The translations under genes and the position numbers were made by a program. Shown piece by piece: positions 23,828 through 31,780 of a stretch of DNA of 64,000 bases; the stretch's first letter is position 1, and every line of letters starts with the position of its first letter. Under the pieces are notes generated by a model. The model worked only from the letters and a program-made list of their open reading frames with translations, searched no databases and had not been told where the DNA came from. This DNA comes from Pseudonocardia kunmingensis (lineage in GTDB: Bacteria; Actinomycetota; Actinomycetes; Mycobacteriales; Pseudonocardiaceae): NCBI RefSeq assembly GCF_006716445.1, contig NZ_VFPA01000002.1, forward strand, positions 310,001 to 374,000, written 5' to 3'.

Positions 23828-24864
23828 ATTCAGCCAGTCGAAGCATTCGCCTCGACGAGTTCGGTGAATAACTCGGAGGGCTTCTTCCAGTTGTGAATCT
23901 TACGGGGTCTGTCGTTGATGTCGGAAGCCACCATCGCCAAGTATGTCGGATCGGAGGTGATTGTCACACCTTTGGGGAAGTACTCGCGCACGATGCGGTT
24001 GAGGTTCTCGTTGCTGCCGCGCTCCCACGGGCTGTGCGGATGGGCGAAGTACACCGGCAGCCCGGTCGCGGTGATCGTGGCGTGTCGGGCCATCTCCGAG
24101 CCGCAGTCCCAGGTCAGCGAGCGACGGATCTGGTCGGGCAGGCCGTGGGTGGCGGCGATGACCGCGTCACCCACGGTCAACGAGTCACGCCCGGTTAAGG
24201 GCACCAGGATGAGGAACCGGGAGGTGCGCTCGACCAGCGTCGCGACCGCGGTCTTGCCGCCCTTGCCGATCACGAGGTCCCCCTCCCAATGCCCGGGCAC
24301 CTGACGGCCCTCGACCTCGGCCGGGCGGTCGTCGATGTAAACCGGCTCCCGGATCCGCGGCGCCGGCTCGGGGCGCCGCCCGCCCTTGCGGGCCTTACGG
24401 CCGGTGCGCAGGCTGATCAGTTCGCTGGCCAGGGTGGACACCGGCTGGGCGTAGACCCACTGGTAGATCGCCTCGTGAGACACCCGGCAAGCCTGGTCGC
24501 TGGCGTACTCGACCGGCAACCGGCCCGCGATCGAGGCCGGGGACCACCCGTCGCGCAGCTGCTGACACACCACTGCCCGCAGCCGGGGTGAGCGCTCCAC
24601 GGCGAACCGCTTCGGCCGCTCGCGCGCGGCGCACGCCGTGGTGTCCGCGACCACCGCCCGATACCCGCCACGGCCGCCGTGACGGGCCACCTCGCGCGAG
24701 ATCACCGACGCATCGCGCCCGAGCCGCAACCCGATCTCGGTGAACTGCAGGCCCTCGGCCAGGCCACGGGAGATCTCCTCACGATCCGACAACATCAACA
24801 TCACGCGCACGGCGGGCATCCTGTCCCACCGAACTCCCAAGATCAAATGCTACGACCGGCTGAG
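23828..24864 (-). mobile_element. IS30-family insertion sequence
   Basis: The terminal inverted repeats are TCAGCCAGTCGAAGCATTCG at the left (23830-23849) and, read from the right end, TCAGCCGGTCGTAGCATTTG (24863-24844), with 3 mismatches in 20. They enclose a single transposase. The stop codon of the transposase lies inside the left repeat. The element interrupts the helicase remnant. I cannot define a target duplication with confidence. Confidence 0.8.
23830..24819 (-). CDS. IS30 family transposase
   Basis: About 329 residues from the ATG at 24819, or longer from a TTG at 24846. It has the N-terminal helix-turn-helix SDREEISRGLAEGLQFTEIGLRLGRDASVISREV, then a DDE core: GHWEGDLVIG (first D), TWDCGSEMA (second D) and PHSPWERGSNENLNRIVREYFPKG (E). 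All three catalytic acids are intact and no frameshift is visible, so it may still be active. Confidence 0.93.
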   Translation of the reverse strand: MPAVRVMLMLSDREEISRGLAEGLQFTEIGLRLGRDASVISREVARHGGRGGYRAVVADTTACAARERPKRFAVERSPRLRAVVCQQLRDGWSPASIAGRLPVEYASDQACRVSHEAIYQWVYAQPVSTLASELISLRTGRKARKGGRRPEPAPRIREPVYIDDRPAEVEGRQVPGHWEGDLVIGKGGKTAVATLVERTSRFLILVPLTGRDSLTVGDAVIAATHGLPDQIRRSLTWDCGSEMARHATITATGLPVYFAHPHSPWERGSNENLNRIVREYFPKGVTITSDPTYLAMVASDINDRPRKIHNWKKPSELFTELVEANASTG

Positions 24865-25076
24865 CCCAAGCTCTCCATCCGCAACACTTCGCGACCCGTC
24901 GAAGGCGATGATCGCTCGATGAGCCGGTAGCTGCTGACTCAGCGGCTTTGCGGCTGCCCGTACCTCCGGGCGCTGTCGTCAATTCAACCGTTGATCGGAG
25001 GCCGGCCCGCGGACGGCGGCGTTGGTTAGCCGGTAACGGTCTTCAGAACGATCGGAAGTACGACATCTGGTTTCGG

Positions 25077-26303
25077 TCAGCGGTCGAGGCTGGCACCCAG
25101 TCGCTTGAGGGCCTCTTTGGTCGCGTCGGGGGAGGCGAGGGTGTAGATCTCCATGGTCAGTGCGAACTGCGCGTGCCGGAGGATCTGCATCGCCACGCGG
25201 GGGTGGACGTCGAGGTCGGCGAGCAGGGTGCCGCAGCTGCGCCGGCCGTCGTGCACGGTGATCTTCCGGATGTCGGCCTTCGCGCAGCGAGCGTCCCAGG
25301 AGCGATTGAAGTTGCGAGGCTCAATGGGGGTGCCGTAGCGGGTGGTGAACACGAGGTCGTTGCCCTGCCATGCAGAGCCTGCGGCGGCGCGGGCGCGAAT
25401 CTGGTCGTCATGACGGAGCCGGAGCGCCGTCGCGCAGATGCCGGGTAGTGGCAGCACCCCGTCGGATCCTTCGGTCTTGGTTTCGCGGTGCAGGAGCTCG
25501 CGACTAACGCGCTGCAGCTGCAGCGCGATGTGCAAGGACGATTTGTCGAGGTCCACGTGGGCCCAGGTGAGGCCGAGGACCTCGCCCTTCCGCAGGCCGA
25601 GGACGAGGATGAGGACGTAGGCGGCGTAGAACGGGTCGTGGTCAGCGCGGGCGGACTCGAGGAACCGGCGGGCCTCGTCGGTCGTCCAGGCCTGCCGACG
25701 GTTCGAGCGGGAGCGCACCTTCGGCAGCTTGACCGCCGCGGCGACGTTGCGGCTGACGAGCTCCTCGGTGACGGCCTGGCCGAGCGCGGAGCGCAGGCAG
25801 CCGCGGATATCGGAGAGCGTCCTCGGCGAGACCGTGGTCTGGCAGCAACGGTCGACGGCACAACAGCGCTGCTTGCTCGGGGGTCGGCCGGCGTCCTTGT
25901 CCTGGGCGCAGCACTGGCAGGCGCGGGCGATGGTGTTGATCCAGCTCTGGACCTCGCGCAACTGCAGTCGGTCGAGTCGCTTCGCGCCGAGGTGGGGCTC
26001 GATGTAGAGGCGCACGATGATCTCGTAAGTCTGGTAGGTCAGCGGAGCGAGGTTGGGCCGGACGATCTCGGCGAGCCAGTACTGCAGGTGCTCGCTGAGC
26101 GTTGGAACGCGGTTCGGGATCGCGGTGTCCTTGGCCAGGCTCTGAAGAGCGATCCACTTGTCGTGGACCTGCTGGCGGGTTCTGCCGTAGACCCACTTCT
26201 TGGTGCGCTTGCCGGTTGGAGTGCGGACCCAGGAGTAGGCCGCGAACCCGCTCCGATAGGGGAAGATCGATCCTTCGCCTGCCGCTCTTGCGCGTCCAGT
26301 CAC
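25077..26303 (-). CDS. Tyrosine recombinase/integrase of an integrative element
   Basis: The 408-residue protein has an N-terminal AP2-like arm (GEGSIFPYRSGFAAYSWVRTPTGKRTKKWVYG), a core-binding domain with a cysteine-rich insert (CQCCAQDKDAGRPPSKQRCC, ~residues 138-157) and a catalytic domain with R in LRKGEVLGL, HDGRR, LRHAQFALTMEIYT and its tyrosine. Similar integrases drive actinomycete integrative elements. GTG overlaps the excisionase stop codon (GTGA). Its tRNA target is not apparent; the nearest tRNA is 5 kb away. Confidence 0.9.
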   Translation of the reverse strand: MTGRARAAGEGSIFPYRSGFAAYSWVRTPTGKRTKKWVYGRTRQQVHDKWIALQSLAKDTAIPNRVPTLSEHLQYWLAEIVRPNLAPLTYQTYEIIVRLYIEPHLGAKRLDRLQLREVQSWINTIARACQCCAQDKDAGRPPSKQRCCAVDRCCQTTVSPRTLSDIRGCLRSALGQAVTEELVSRNVAAAVKLPKVRSRSNRRQAWTTDEARRFLESARADHDPFYAAYVLILVLGLRKGEVLGLTWAHVDLDKSSLHIALQLQRVSRELLHRETKTEGSDGVLPLPGICATALRLRHDDQIRARAAAGSAWQGNDLVFTTRYGTPIEPRNFNRSWDARCAKADIRKITVHDGRRSCGTLLADLDVHPRVAMQILRHAQFALTMEIYTLASPDATKEALKRLGASLDR

Positions 26304-26500
26304 GTTCGGGATTCCTCAGCTCGTTGCTTGACGTAGTCGTCGACCCACTCGGGAAGGATCCGGCGGTACCTGCCGTCCTTCAGGGAACGGAGCTCGCCGC
26401 TGGCGATGAGGGCCTTGGTCTTGTACAGGCCGAAGCCGAGCAGTTCAGCCACCTGAGCGGTCGTGTACCACCTCGGAGTCAGCCTGGAATCGCTGGTCAT
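26300..26500 (-). CDS. Excisionase/helix-turn-helix DNA-binding protein
   Basis: This 66-residue MerR-type winged-helix protein has RWYTTAQVAELLGFGLYKTKALIASGELRSLKDGRYRRILPEWVDDYVKQ, the standard Xis pattern. It overlaps the integrase start by 4 bases, as excisionases usually do. It would bend DNA at the att site to favour excision. Confidence 0.88.
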   Translation of the reverse strand: MTSDSRLTPRWYTTAQVAELLGFGLYKTKALIASGELRSLKDGRYRRILPEWVDDYVKQRAEESRT

Positions 26501-26688
26501 CGTCGCCTCCGTGCTCCGTCGCTGACACGTCCAGTGCTTCCTGGCGACTGACAGTGGCGGACACGGTGGTCGTCGATGTGGTCCGACGTGGTCGTTCGGT
26601 GCTCGTCATCGCGTTCGTGCAGCTTGTTGGCCCATCGCCGACCAGTCTCGGCGTCGATGGGCTGGTCGCGACTGACCAGTCCTGATCT

Positions 26689-27672
26689 GTGGATAACCTC
26701 CGCCGCCTGCGTGGCTTGATCAGCCGACTGGCCGTGGCTCGGCGTGGTCGGATCAACCGCTTCGACGCGGACGTCGGCCGGTCGTCGCTCAAGGCCGCGT
26801 GGCCGAGCGCCTTGTTGGACGCCTTCGGTGCGGCCTTTCCCTTGGCCGAGCTTCACTGCGTCGTCCCCCGCACAAAATCTCCGCTGCAAGAACTTTTCGG
26901 CCCTTTGGGTCCGCTGACGCCCGAAACCTTCTTCCGACTCCGATTTGGTGCTGGGCCCCTACGACGTAGTGCGGGCGCCGTGCTGAACCAGTTGAGCGGG
27001 CATCGCCTTGCGGGCACGTTCACCGCGCTGCGGTCGCTGTTCCGCTTCGCGAAGCGCCGACGTCTGGTCTTCGCCGATCCGACCCGCCGGCTGCACGTCG
27101 GGCGAGCACCGACCCGGGCCCTGCTGCCGATGACCGACGCGCAAATCCTCGCCGTCGAGCACGTCGCGGTGACCCCTGCCCAGCGGCTGGTCGTCGCCCT
27201 GGTCGCCGTCCACGCCGCCCGCGCGAGGGCGATCCGCGAGCTGACCCTCGACGACGTTGACCTGGCCGGTCGACGCATCACGCTGGGCGGTCACTCCCAA
27301 CGGCTCTCGGAGTTCGTGCACCACGCGCTGCTCGCCTGGCTGCAACATCGCCGCCGCACGTGGCCGCACACGCCGAACCGGCACGTGCTGGTCTCCACGG
27401 TCACCGCGACCGGCACCGCACCGGTCAGCGACTACTACCTGAGCTGGCACCTGCTGCTGCGCGGTGTCCAGCTCGAGCAGGTCCGCGGCGACCGCGTGCT
27501 GCAGGAAGCGCTCGCGGTCCGGGCGGACCCGCTGCACCTGGCGGCGGTGTTCCACCTGAGCTCGGCGACCGCGATCGCCTACGCCGACATCGCCCGGAGC
27601 CTGCTCGAACGTCCCATCGAGGCCACCCCGGCGCCGCCCGAGGCGTCCGCACCGTCCCCGCTCGACCACTGA
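26689..27672 (+). CDS. Degenerate tyrosine-recombinase-like protein, probably N-terminally truncated
   Basis: Residues ~100-315 follow the fold of the zinc-finger recombinase family encoded at 27865: LTLDDVDLAGRRITLGGHSQRLSEFVHHALLAWLQHRR, HVLVSTVTATGTAPVSDYYLSWHLL and HLSSATAIAYADIARSLLE. The canonical R-HxxR-H-Y set is not evident and the zinc fingers are missing. The first ~90 residues are poor and the true start is uncertain. It converges on the recombinase trio, so it may be a relic of an older copy or an accessory protein. Confidence 0.5.
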   Translation: MDNLRRLRGLISRLAVARRGRINRFDADVGRSSLKAAWPSALLDAFGAAFPLAELHCVVPRTKSPLQELFGPLGPLTPETFFRLRFGAGPLRRSAGAVLNQLSGHRLAGTFTALRSLFRFAKRRRLVFADPTRRLHVGRAPTRALLPMTDAQILAVEHVAVTPAQRLVVALVAVHAARARAIRELTLDDVDLAGRRITLGGHSQRLSEFVHHALLAWLQHRRRTWPHTPNRHVLVSTVTATGTAPVSDYYLSWHLLLRGVQLEQVRGDRVLQEALAVRADPLHLAAVFHLSSATAIAYADIARSLLERPIEATPAPPEASAPSPLDH

Positions 27673-27864
27673 AACCTGCGCGGGCAGCGGGCCCCCGCCC
27701 CTCCCTGCTGTTCCGCGACCGGGCAGTCTGATCGAACCGGACGCGATCACGATCCTGAGCGGCTGAAAGCCCGTGGGTTCGTTCTGACAACGGTTCATTC
27801 AGGCTGAACCCACCGGGGACCTCAACTGGGAGGGTCGCGTATTCGTCTGCCGTGTGTTCGAGCG

Positions 27865-29454
27865 TCAGGTTCCGGCTCGGGTCGGTGCGGCGTAGCGGTT
27901 CCAGATGCCGCCGGCGTTGATGGTCTGGCGCTGGGTGGTGGTGTTGTGGAACCCGAGGGCGTCGGCGATGACCGGGGCGGGTGCCTGGAGTGCGAGTTGT
28001 CGGATGGCGCCGACGCGGGCGCGCCGCATCGGGATCCCGAGGTTGCGTAAGCCCAGGCTGAGGCTGGTGTAGTTCAGCGGCTGGCCGGCGTGCCGGCCGG
28101 GGAACAGCCAGGGGTTGGTGCTGCCGGCGGGTCGCTGCGCGAGTAGCCGACGGACGAGGGTGGCGAACGGTTCGGGGACCGGTGCGGGCGGGTCGCCGAG
28201 GCGCAGGGTCATCGCGCCGTCGTCGTCGGTGACGATGTCGTCGATGGTGATGGTCCTGATGCGGGTGACGGGCTGGGCGTAGAGCAGCAGGACGCAGGCC
28301 GCGACCCGCATCCGCAGCGGCCCGTTCCCGCTGTCCCCGCCGTCGCCGGCGCTGTCGGCGCTGTCGGCGCCGTGGTCGGTGACGGAGCGGCGCAGCAGGT
28401 CGAGGCGTTGGGTCTGGGTGAGGGCCTCGCCGGTGGTGAACCGGGTCCGGGCGAAGGTCAGTGTCGGGAGGTTGCGGCTGGTCATGGCCCAGTTCAGGAA
28501 CCCGCGTAGCGATTGCCGGCGCCCGATCTTGAGCGCGGTGTAGTAGCGGTCGAGGTCGACCTGTCCGAGCTCGCCCGGGTGGCGGCCGGTGTCGGCGAGC
28601 CAGTTGCAGAACATGGTGGCCTGGACGAACTCGAGCCGGGCGTAGGTCCGGGCAGGAGGAGTGATCGGCTGCAGCGCGGCTTTGGTGCGCATCCGGGGTA
28701 GCTGGTGCCAGAGCCCGAACTGGCGCAGCAGCCGCTCGTGGGGATGGGCGGCGAGACCGGTGAGGCGTCGGGTCAGCCAGGCTTCGTAGTCGAGAAGCTG
28801 CTTGTCGATCTCCGGTAGCGCGCCGCAGTGGACGAGCAGCGCGCGCAGGTAGGGGACCCCGGCCTGGTCGGGGTAGGTGTTCAGGTCGGGGTGGGTCAGC
28901 GGCAGGTCCCCGGTGGCCAGGGCGCGCAGCAGGTCGCGGTTGTGCGGCTTGGTGAGCCAGACCAGCCGCCCGCCCGGGGTCGGGGTGGGGCCGGTGCTCA
29001 GCGCGGCGGCGAGCGGGACCAGGGCGGGGTCGATGTGGCCGGTACCGTTGTCGAGCAGCGCGGCGACCCGGTCGGTGACCGTGCAGCGGATGCAGAGTTT
29101 GCGGTGGTAGAGCCGTCCCTCGGTTTGGCAGCGGCGGCACCGGAACACGCTGTGGATGATCCCGGCGCAGGCCGGGCAGATCGGGGAGCCGTCGGCGCCG
29201 CGGCCGGGAAGGATCCGCTGCTCACCGCAGCCGGGGCAGGGGCCGTGGATCCTCAGGGCGGCCAGGGCGCAGGTCCGGCAGAGGCGTCCCTCGGGCCAGC
29301 ACCGGTAGGCGGAGTGGTCGCGTCCGCAGCGCACGCAGATCCACCGCTTCGCGCGCGGCGGCGCAGCGACGGACGTCGTGCCGGCCGTGGTCCCTGTCGT
29401 CGTGGTCGGTGCCGTGGTCGATTCGTTGTCGGGCGGGTGTGGCGGTCGGGTCAC
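27865..29454 (-). CDS. Zinc-finger recombinase-like protein (third gene of the recombinase trio)
   Basis: The 529-residue protein has at least six CxxC pairs in its first ~125 residues (CVRC, CRTC, CPGC, CPAC, CRRC, CIRC), forming zinc ribbons. A tyrosine-recombinase-like fold follows, with RFTTGEALTQTQRLDLLRR, LLYAQPVTRIRTITIDDI, LGLRNLGIPMRRARVGAIRQL and LGFHNTTTQRQT. Catalytic residues are incomplete, so it may guide rather than catalyse. It starts at GTG overlapping the XRE stop codon (GTGA). The layout recalls the TnpA-TnpB-TnpC arrangement of Tn554-like elements, but homology is not shown. Confidence 0.7.
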   Translation of the reverse strand: MTRPPHPPDNESTTAPTTTTGTTAGTTSVAAPPRAKRWICVRCGRDHSAYRCWPEGRLCRTCALAALRIHGPCPGCGEQRILPGRGADGSPICPACAGIIHSVFRCRRCQTEGRLYHRKLCIRCTVTDRVAALLDNGTGHIDPALVPLAAALSTGPTPTPGGRLVWLTKPHNRDLLRALATGDLPLTHPDLNTYPDQAGVPYLRALLVHCGALPEIDKQLLDYEAWLTRRLTGLAAHPHERLLRQFGLWHQLPRMRTKAALQPITPPARTYARLEFVQATMFCNWLADTGRHPGELGQVDLDRYYTALKIGRRQSLRGFLNWAMTSRNLPTLTFARTRFTTGEALTQTQRLDLLRRSVTDHGADSADSAGDGGDSGNGPLRMRVAACVLLLYAQPVTRIRTITIDDIVTDDDGAMTLRLGDPPAPVPEPFATLVRRLLAQRPAGSTNPWLFPGRHAGQPLNYTSLSLGLRNLGIPMRRARVGAIRQLALQAPAPVIADALGFHNTTTQRQTINAGGIWNRYAAPTRAGT

Positions 29455-29792
29455 GGCTCGGGGCGCAGCCGGGCGCGGGTCGGGCGTAGCTCGGACGGGC
29501 CGGCGACGGCGGTCGGGCCGGTGGCGCCGGCGGTCTTGCGGGTGGTGGTGTTCTCGGCTCGGGTGGCGATGAGGTCGGCGGGGGTGACTTCGAGCAGGTC
29601 GCAGAGCGCGGCGAGCACGGGAAGCGAGAGCCGTTCGGGGGTGCCGGTGACCAGGCGGTGGATTTGGGAGGCCGACAGCGTGATGCCGCGTTCGGCGAGC
29701 AGCGGCGCGAGGTGGGTGGTGGTAAACAGCCCGCGGGTGGCCATGATCTCGCGCAGCCGCCACTGGTAGCTGACCTGGCGTCGGCGGTTCAT
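29451..29792 (-). CDS. XRE-family helix-turn-helix protein (second gene of the trio)
   Basis: The 113-residue protein has an HTH spanning WRLREIMATRGLFTTTHLAPLLAERGITLSASQIHRLVTGTPERLSLPVLAALCDLLEVTPADLI (residues ~10-75) and a basic tail. It overlaps both neighbours (ATGA with the recombinase, GTGA with the zinc-finger protein). It could set copy control of the recombinases or act as an assembly factor. Confidence 0.85.
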   Translation of the reverse strand: MNRRRQVSYQWRLREIMATRGLFTTTHLAPLLAERGITLSASQIHRLVTGTPERLSLPVLAALCDLLEVTPADLIATRAENTTTRKTAGATGPTAVAGPSELRPTRARLRPEP

Positions 29793-31012
29793 CGGCTGCT
29801 CCGGTCCGGTCGCGGCCCGAGCGCCACCGCGGTCGCGGTGGTCGCCGTGGCGCCGGTTGCGGCTTGGGCGAGGGTGGCGTCCAGCGCGCGGCGCAGGGTG
29901 CGGGTGCGGAAGTCCGAGGACACGCAGGTGTAGATCGCGGTCGTGGAGGCGTGCTCGTGCCCGACCTGGTGCTGGACGAAGAGCGGGTCCCACCCGGCCT
30001 CGATCAGGTGGGTGACGTAGGAGCGGCGCAGCGAGTGGAAGTCCAGACCGCGCCCGAGGCCGAGCGTGGTGCGGAGGGCGGCGAAGCGGGCGTCGATCTG
30101 GGTCAGCCCGACCCGCGGCGCCCGCTCCGAGGGCCACATCGCCGTGCTGGGCGGGACGCTGCTGGCGGCGAGCAGCGGCCGGATCTCGGTGGTCCACTCG
30201 GCGAGGGCCTCGGTGACCCACGGCCAGACGGTCAGCACGCTGCGCCGTTTCGGGGCGGAGCCCTTCATCGCCTTGCCGTGGCGGACGTAGCAGACCCCGC
30301 GCTCGCCGAACTCGGGCGCGTGCGGGTTGGTGCCGAAGTCGGCGACGTCGAGCATCCGGGTCTCGTTGCGCCGCAACCCGTACCCGTAGGCGATCTTGAA
30401 CAGGGTGGCGTCGCGGAACGCGGGCAGCCAGCCCTTCCGACCGGCGCCGCGGATGCGGGCGACCTGCCCGTCGGCGTGGTCGAAGAACGCCTGCAGCTCA
30501 TCGATGGTGAAGGCGCGCTTGATCGGGTCGCCCTCGGCCTGCTGGACGTGCACCGCGGTGTTCCACTCGTGCACGACCTGGACCGGGTGGGTGCCGAACC
30601 GGGTCTCGCACTCGCCGGGCCAGCCGTAGGCGGGGTCGGTCAGGTAGAGACACAGCAGCCGGATCGACTCCTGATAGCCGCGCAACGTCGAGCGGCGCAG
30701 CCCGCGCACCGCGCGCAGGTCCCCGAGCCACTCATCGAGCAGCGCCGCGGACCACAACCACGGGAACGCGTCGGCATGCACGGCGAACGCGCGGGCGGCG
30801 CGCTCCCGGGCGGCGATCGTCGCGACTGCGAGGTTGCGGGCCAACTGCTGGTTGCGCCAGCCCTCGAGCATCGCGGTGAACACCTGCTCCTCGGGGCGCA
30901 GCAGCGGGATCCCGTCGGCCAGGTGCAGCCGTGCCGCACCCGGCACCTGCGCCCCGATCCCCACTCTCGACCACTCCCGATCCGGCTCGCGTTGAACGGG
31001 AGAATGTCGCAT
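29789..31012 (-). CDS. Tyrosine-type site-specific recombinase (first gene of the trio)
   Basis: The 407-residue XerC/D-like enzyme has all catalytic residues: R in YGYGLRRNETRML (~residue 217), HSLRRSY (HxxR, ~340), GHEHAS (H) and the tyrosine in STTAIYTCVSSDFR (~373). The N-terminal SAM-like core-binding domain is intact. It leads a three-gene translationally coupled operon. A perfect 15-base palindrome covers its start codon. Confidence 0.9.
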   Translation of the reverse strand: MRHSPVQREPDREWSRVGIGAQVPGAARLHLADGIPLLRPEEQVFTAMLEGWRNQQLARNLAVATIAARERAARAFAVHADAFPWLWSAALLDEWLGDLRAVRGLRRSTLRGYQESIRLLCLYLTDPAYGWPGECETRFGTHPVQVVHEWNTAVHVQQAEGDPIKRAFTIDELQAFFDHADGQVARIRGAGRKGWLPAFRDATLFKIAYGYGLRRNETRMLDVADFGTNPHAPEFGERGVCYVRHGKAMKGSAPKRRSVLTVWPWVTEALAEWTTEIRPLLAASSVPPSTAMWPSERAPRVGLTQIDARFAALRTTLGLGRGLDFHSLRRSYVTHLIEAGWDPLFVQHQVGHEHASTTAIYTCVSSDFRTRTLRRALDATLAQAATGATATTATAVALGPRPDRSSR

Positions 31013-31021
31013 CAGATGCGA
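31007..31021. promoter_or_regulatory. Palindrome overlapping the recombinase start codon
   Basis: TCGCATCAGATGCGA has perfect 7-base arms around one base and includes the start codon of the recombinase. A partial copy, TCGCATCTGATCGAAT, lies at 31185-31200. It could be an operator for the co-encoded XRE protein or a recombinase binding site. Confidence 0.45.
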
Positions 31022-31224
31022 TTTCGCCAGTATCGCAGCAGGTCAACCAGCCGAACGAGTGGTCGCACGACGTGCCTGCACGGCGGCTCGGGGTGGCATC
31101 ATCGCCCGCACCAGCAGCGCGTCCCTGCTGCTCAGCGCGAGTTCTGCATCCTGACCGAGAACCGCGCAGCGGACCGTATCGAGTTCGCATCTGATCGAAT
31201 ACGCGCCGCTTGCAGCGAGATATG

Positions 31225-31243
31225 CCAGAAGCGATGCTTCTGG
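31225..31243. repeat. Perfect inverted repeat upstream of mobC (oriT candidate)
   Basis: CCAGAAGC and GCTTCTGG are separated by GAT, within the 357-base non-coding gap between the recombinase trio and the mobilization genes. An inverted repeat just upstream of mobC and relaxase genes is the usual setting of an origin of transfer. No nic consensus can be verified by eye. I see no gene in the rest of the gap. Confidence 0.35.
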
Positions 31244-31369
31244 CGGAGGCATGTGGCGTGGTCGGTGCGGAACGGGGGCGTTCCTTGGCTGCGCGTCCGG
31301 GCGAGGGCGGAGGGCTTCGAGGTGCCGCTTCGCGTGCGACCCCCAACGTGAGGACCAGCTGCTTCGCCG

Positions 31370-31780
31370 GTGGCCACGGCTTCGCAGCGGGGGTCTGGTG
31401 CCGTCAGGGCTGTGGAGCGTGACGGGGAGGCTCGCGAGCCGGCACGTCGGCGCCGGGTGCGGACCGCTCTGCCGCGGCGCCGGCAGGTGGTGGTGCGGTT
31501 CTCCGATGCGGAGCTGGTGCTCGTCCAGGAGCGGGCCGCACTCGCGGGTCTGGCGGTGGGCGCGTGGATCGGGCAGACGGTGCTCGACGTCGCGCAGCGC
31601 GGCGACGTCGTCGTGTCGCTTGGTCTCCCGGACCTGTTGCGGTTGCACGCGGACGTGGTGTTGGTGGAGCGTGCTGCGTCCGCGGGTGGGGTCGTCGACG
31701 CGCAGGTCGGTCGTCTGCTCGCGCGGCTGGATGCCGTGGTCGATGTGGTGGTCGCAGAGCTCGACCGGGCCCGTCGGTGA
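31370..31780 (+). CDS. MobC-like relaxosome accessory protein
   Basis: The 136-residue basic protein has RRRRVRTALPRRRQVVVRFSDAELVLVQERAALAGLAVGAWIGQTVLD (residues ~23-71), the ribbon-helix-helix pattern of plasmid mobilization accessory proteins, and a helical C-terminus. It overlaps the relaxase gene (GTGA). The start is GTG 31370; GTG 31412 is an alternative. It would bind oriT and load the relaxase. Confidence 0.7.
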   Translation: MATASQRGSGAVRAVERDGEAREPARRRRVRTALPRRRQVVVRFSDAELVLVQERAALAGLAVGAWIGQTVLDVAQRGDVVVSLGLPDLLRLHADVVLVERAASAGGVVDAQVGRLLARLDAVVDVVVAELDRARR

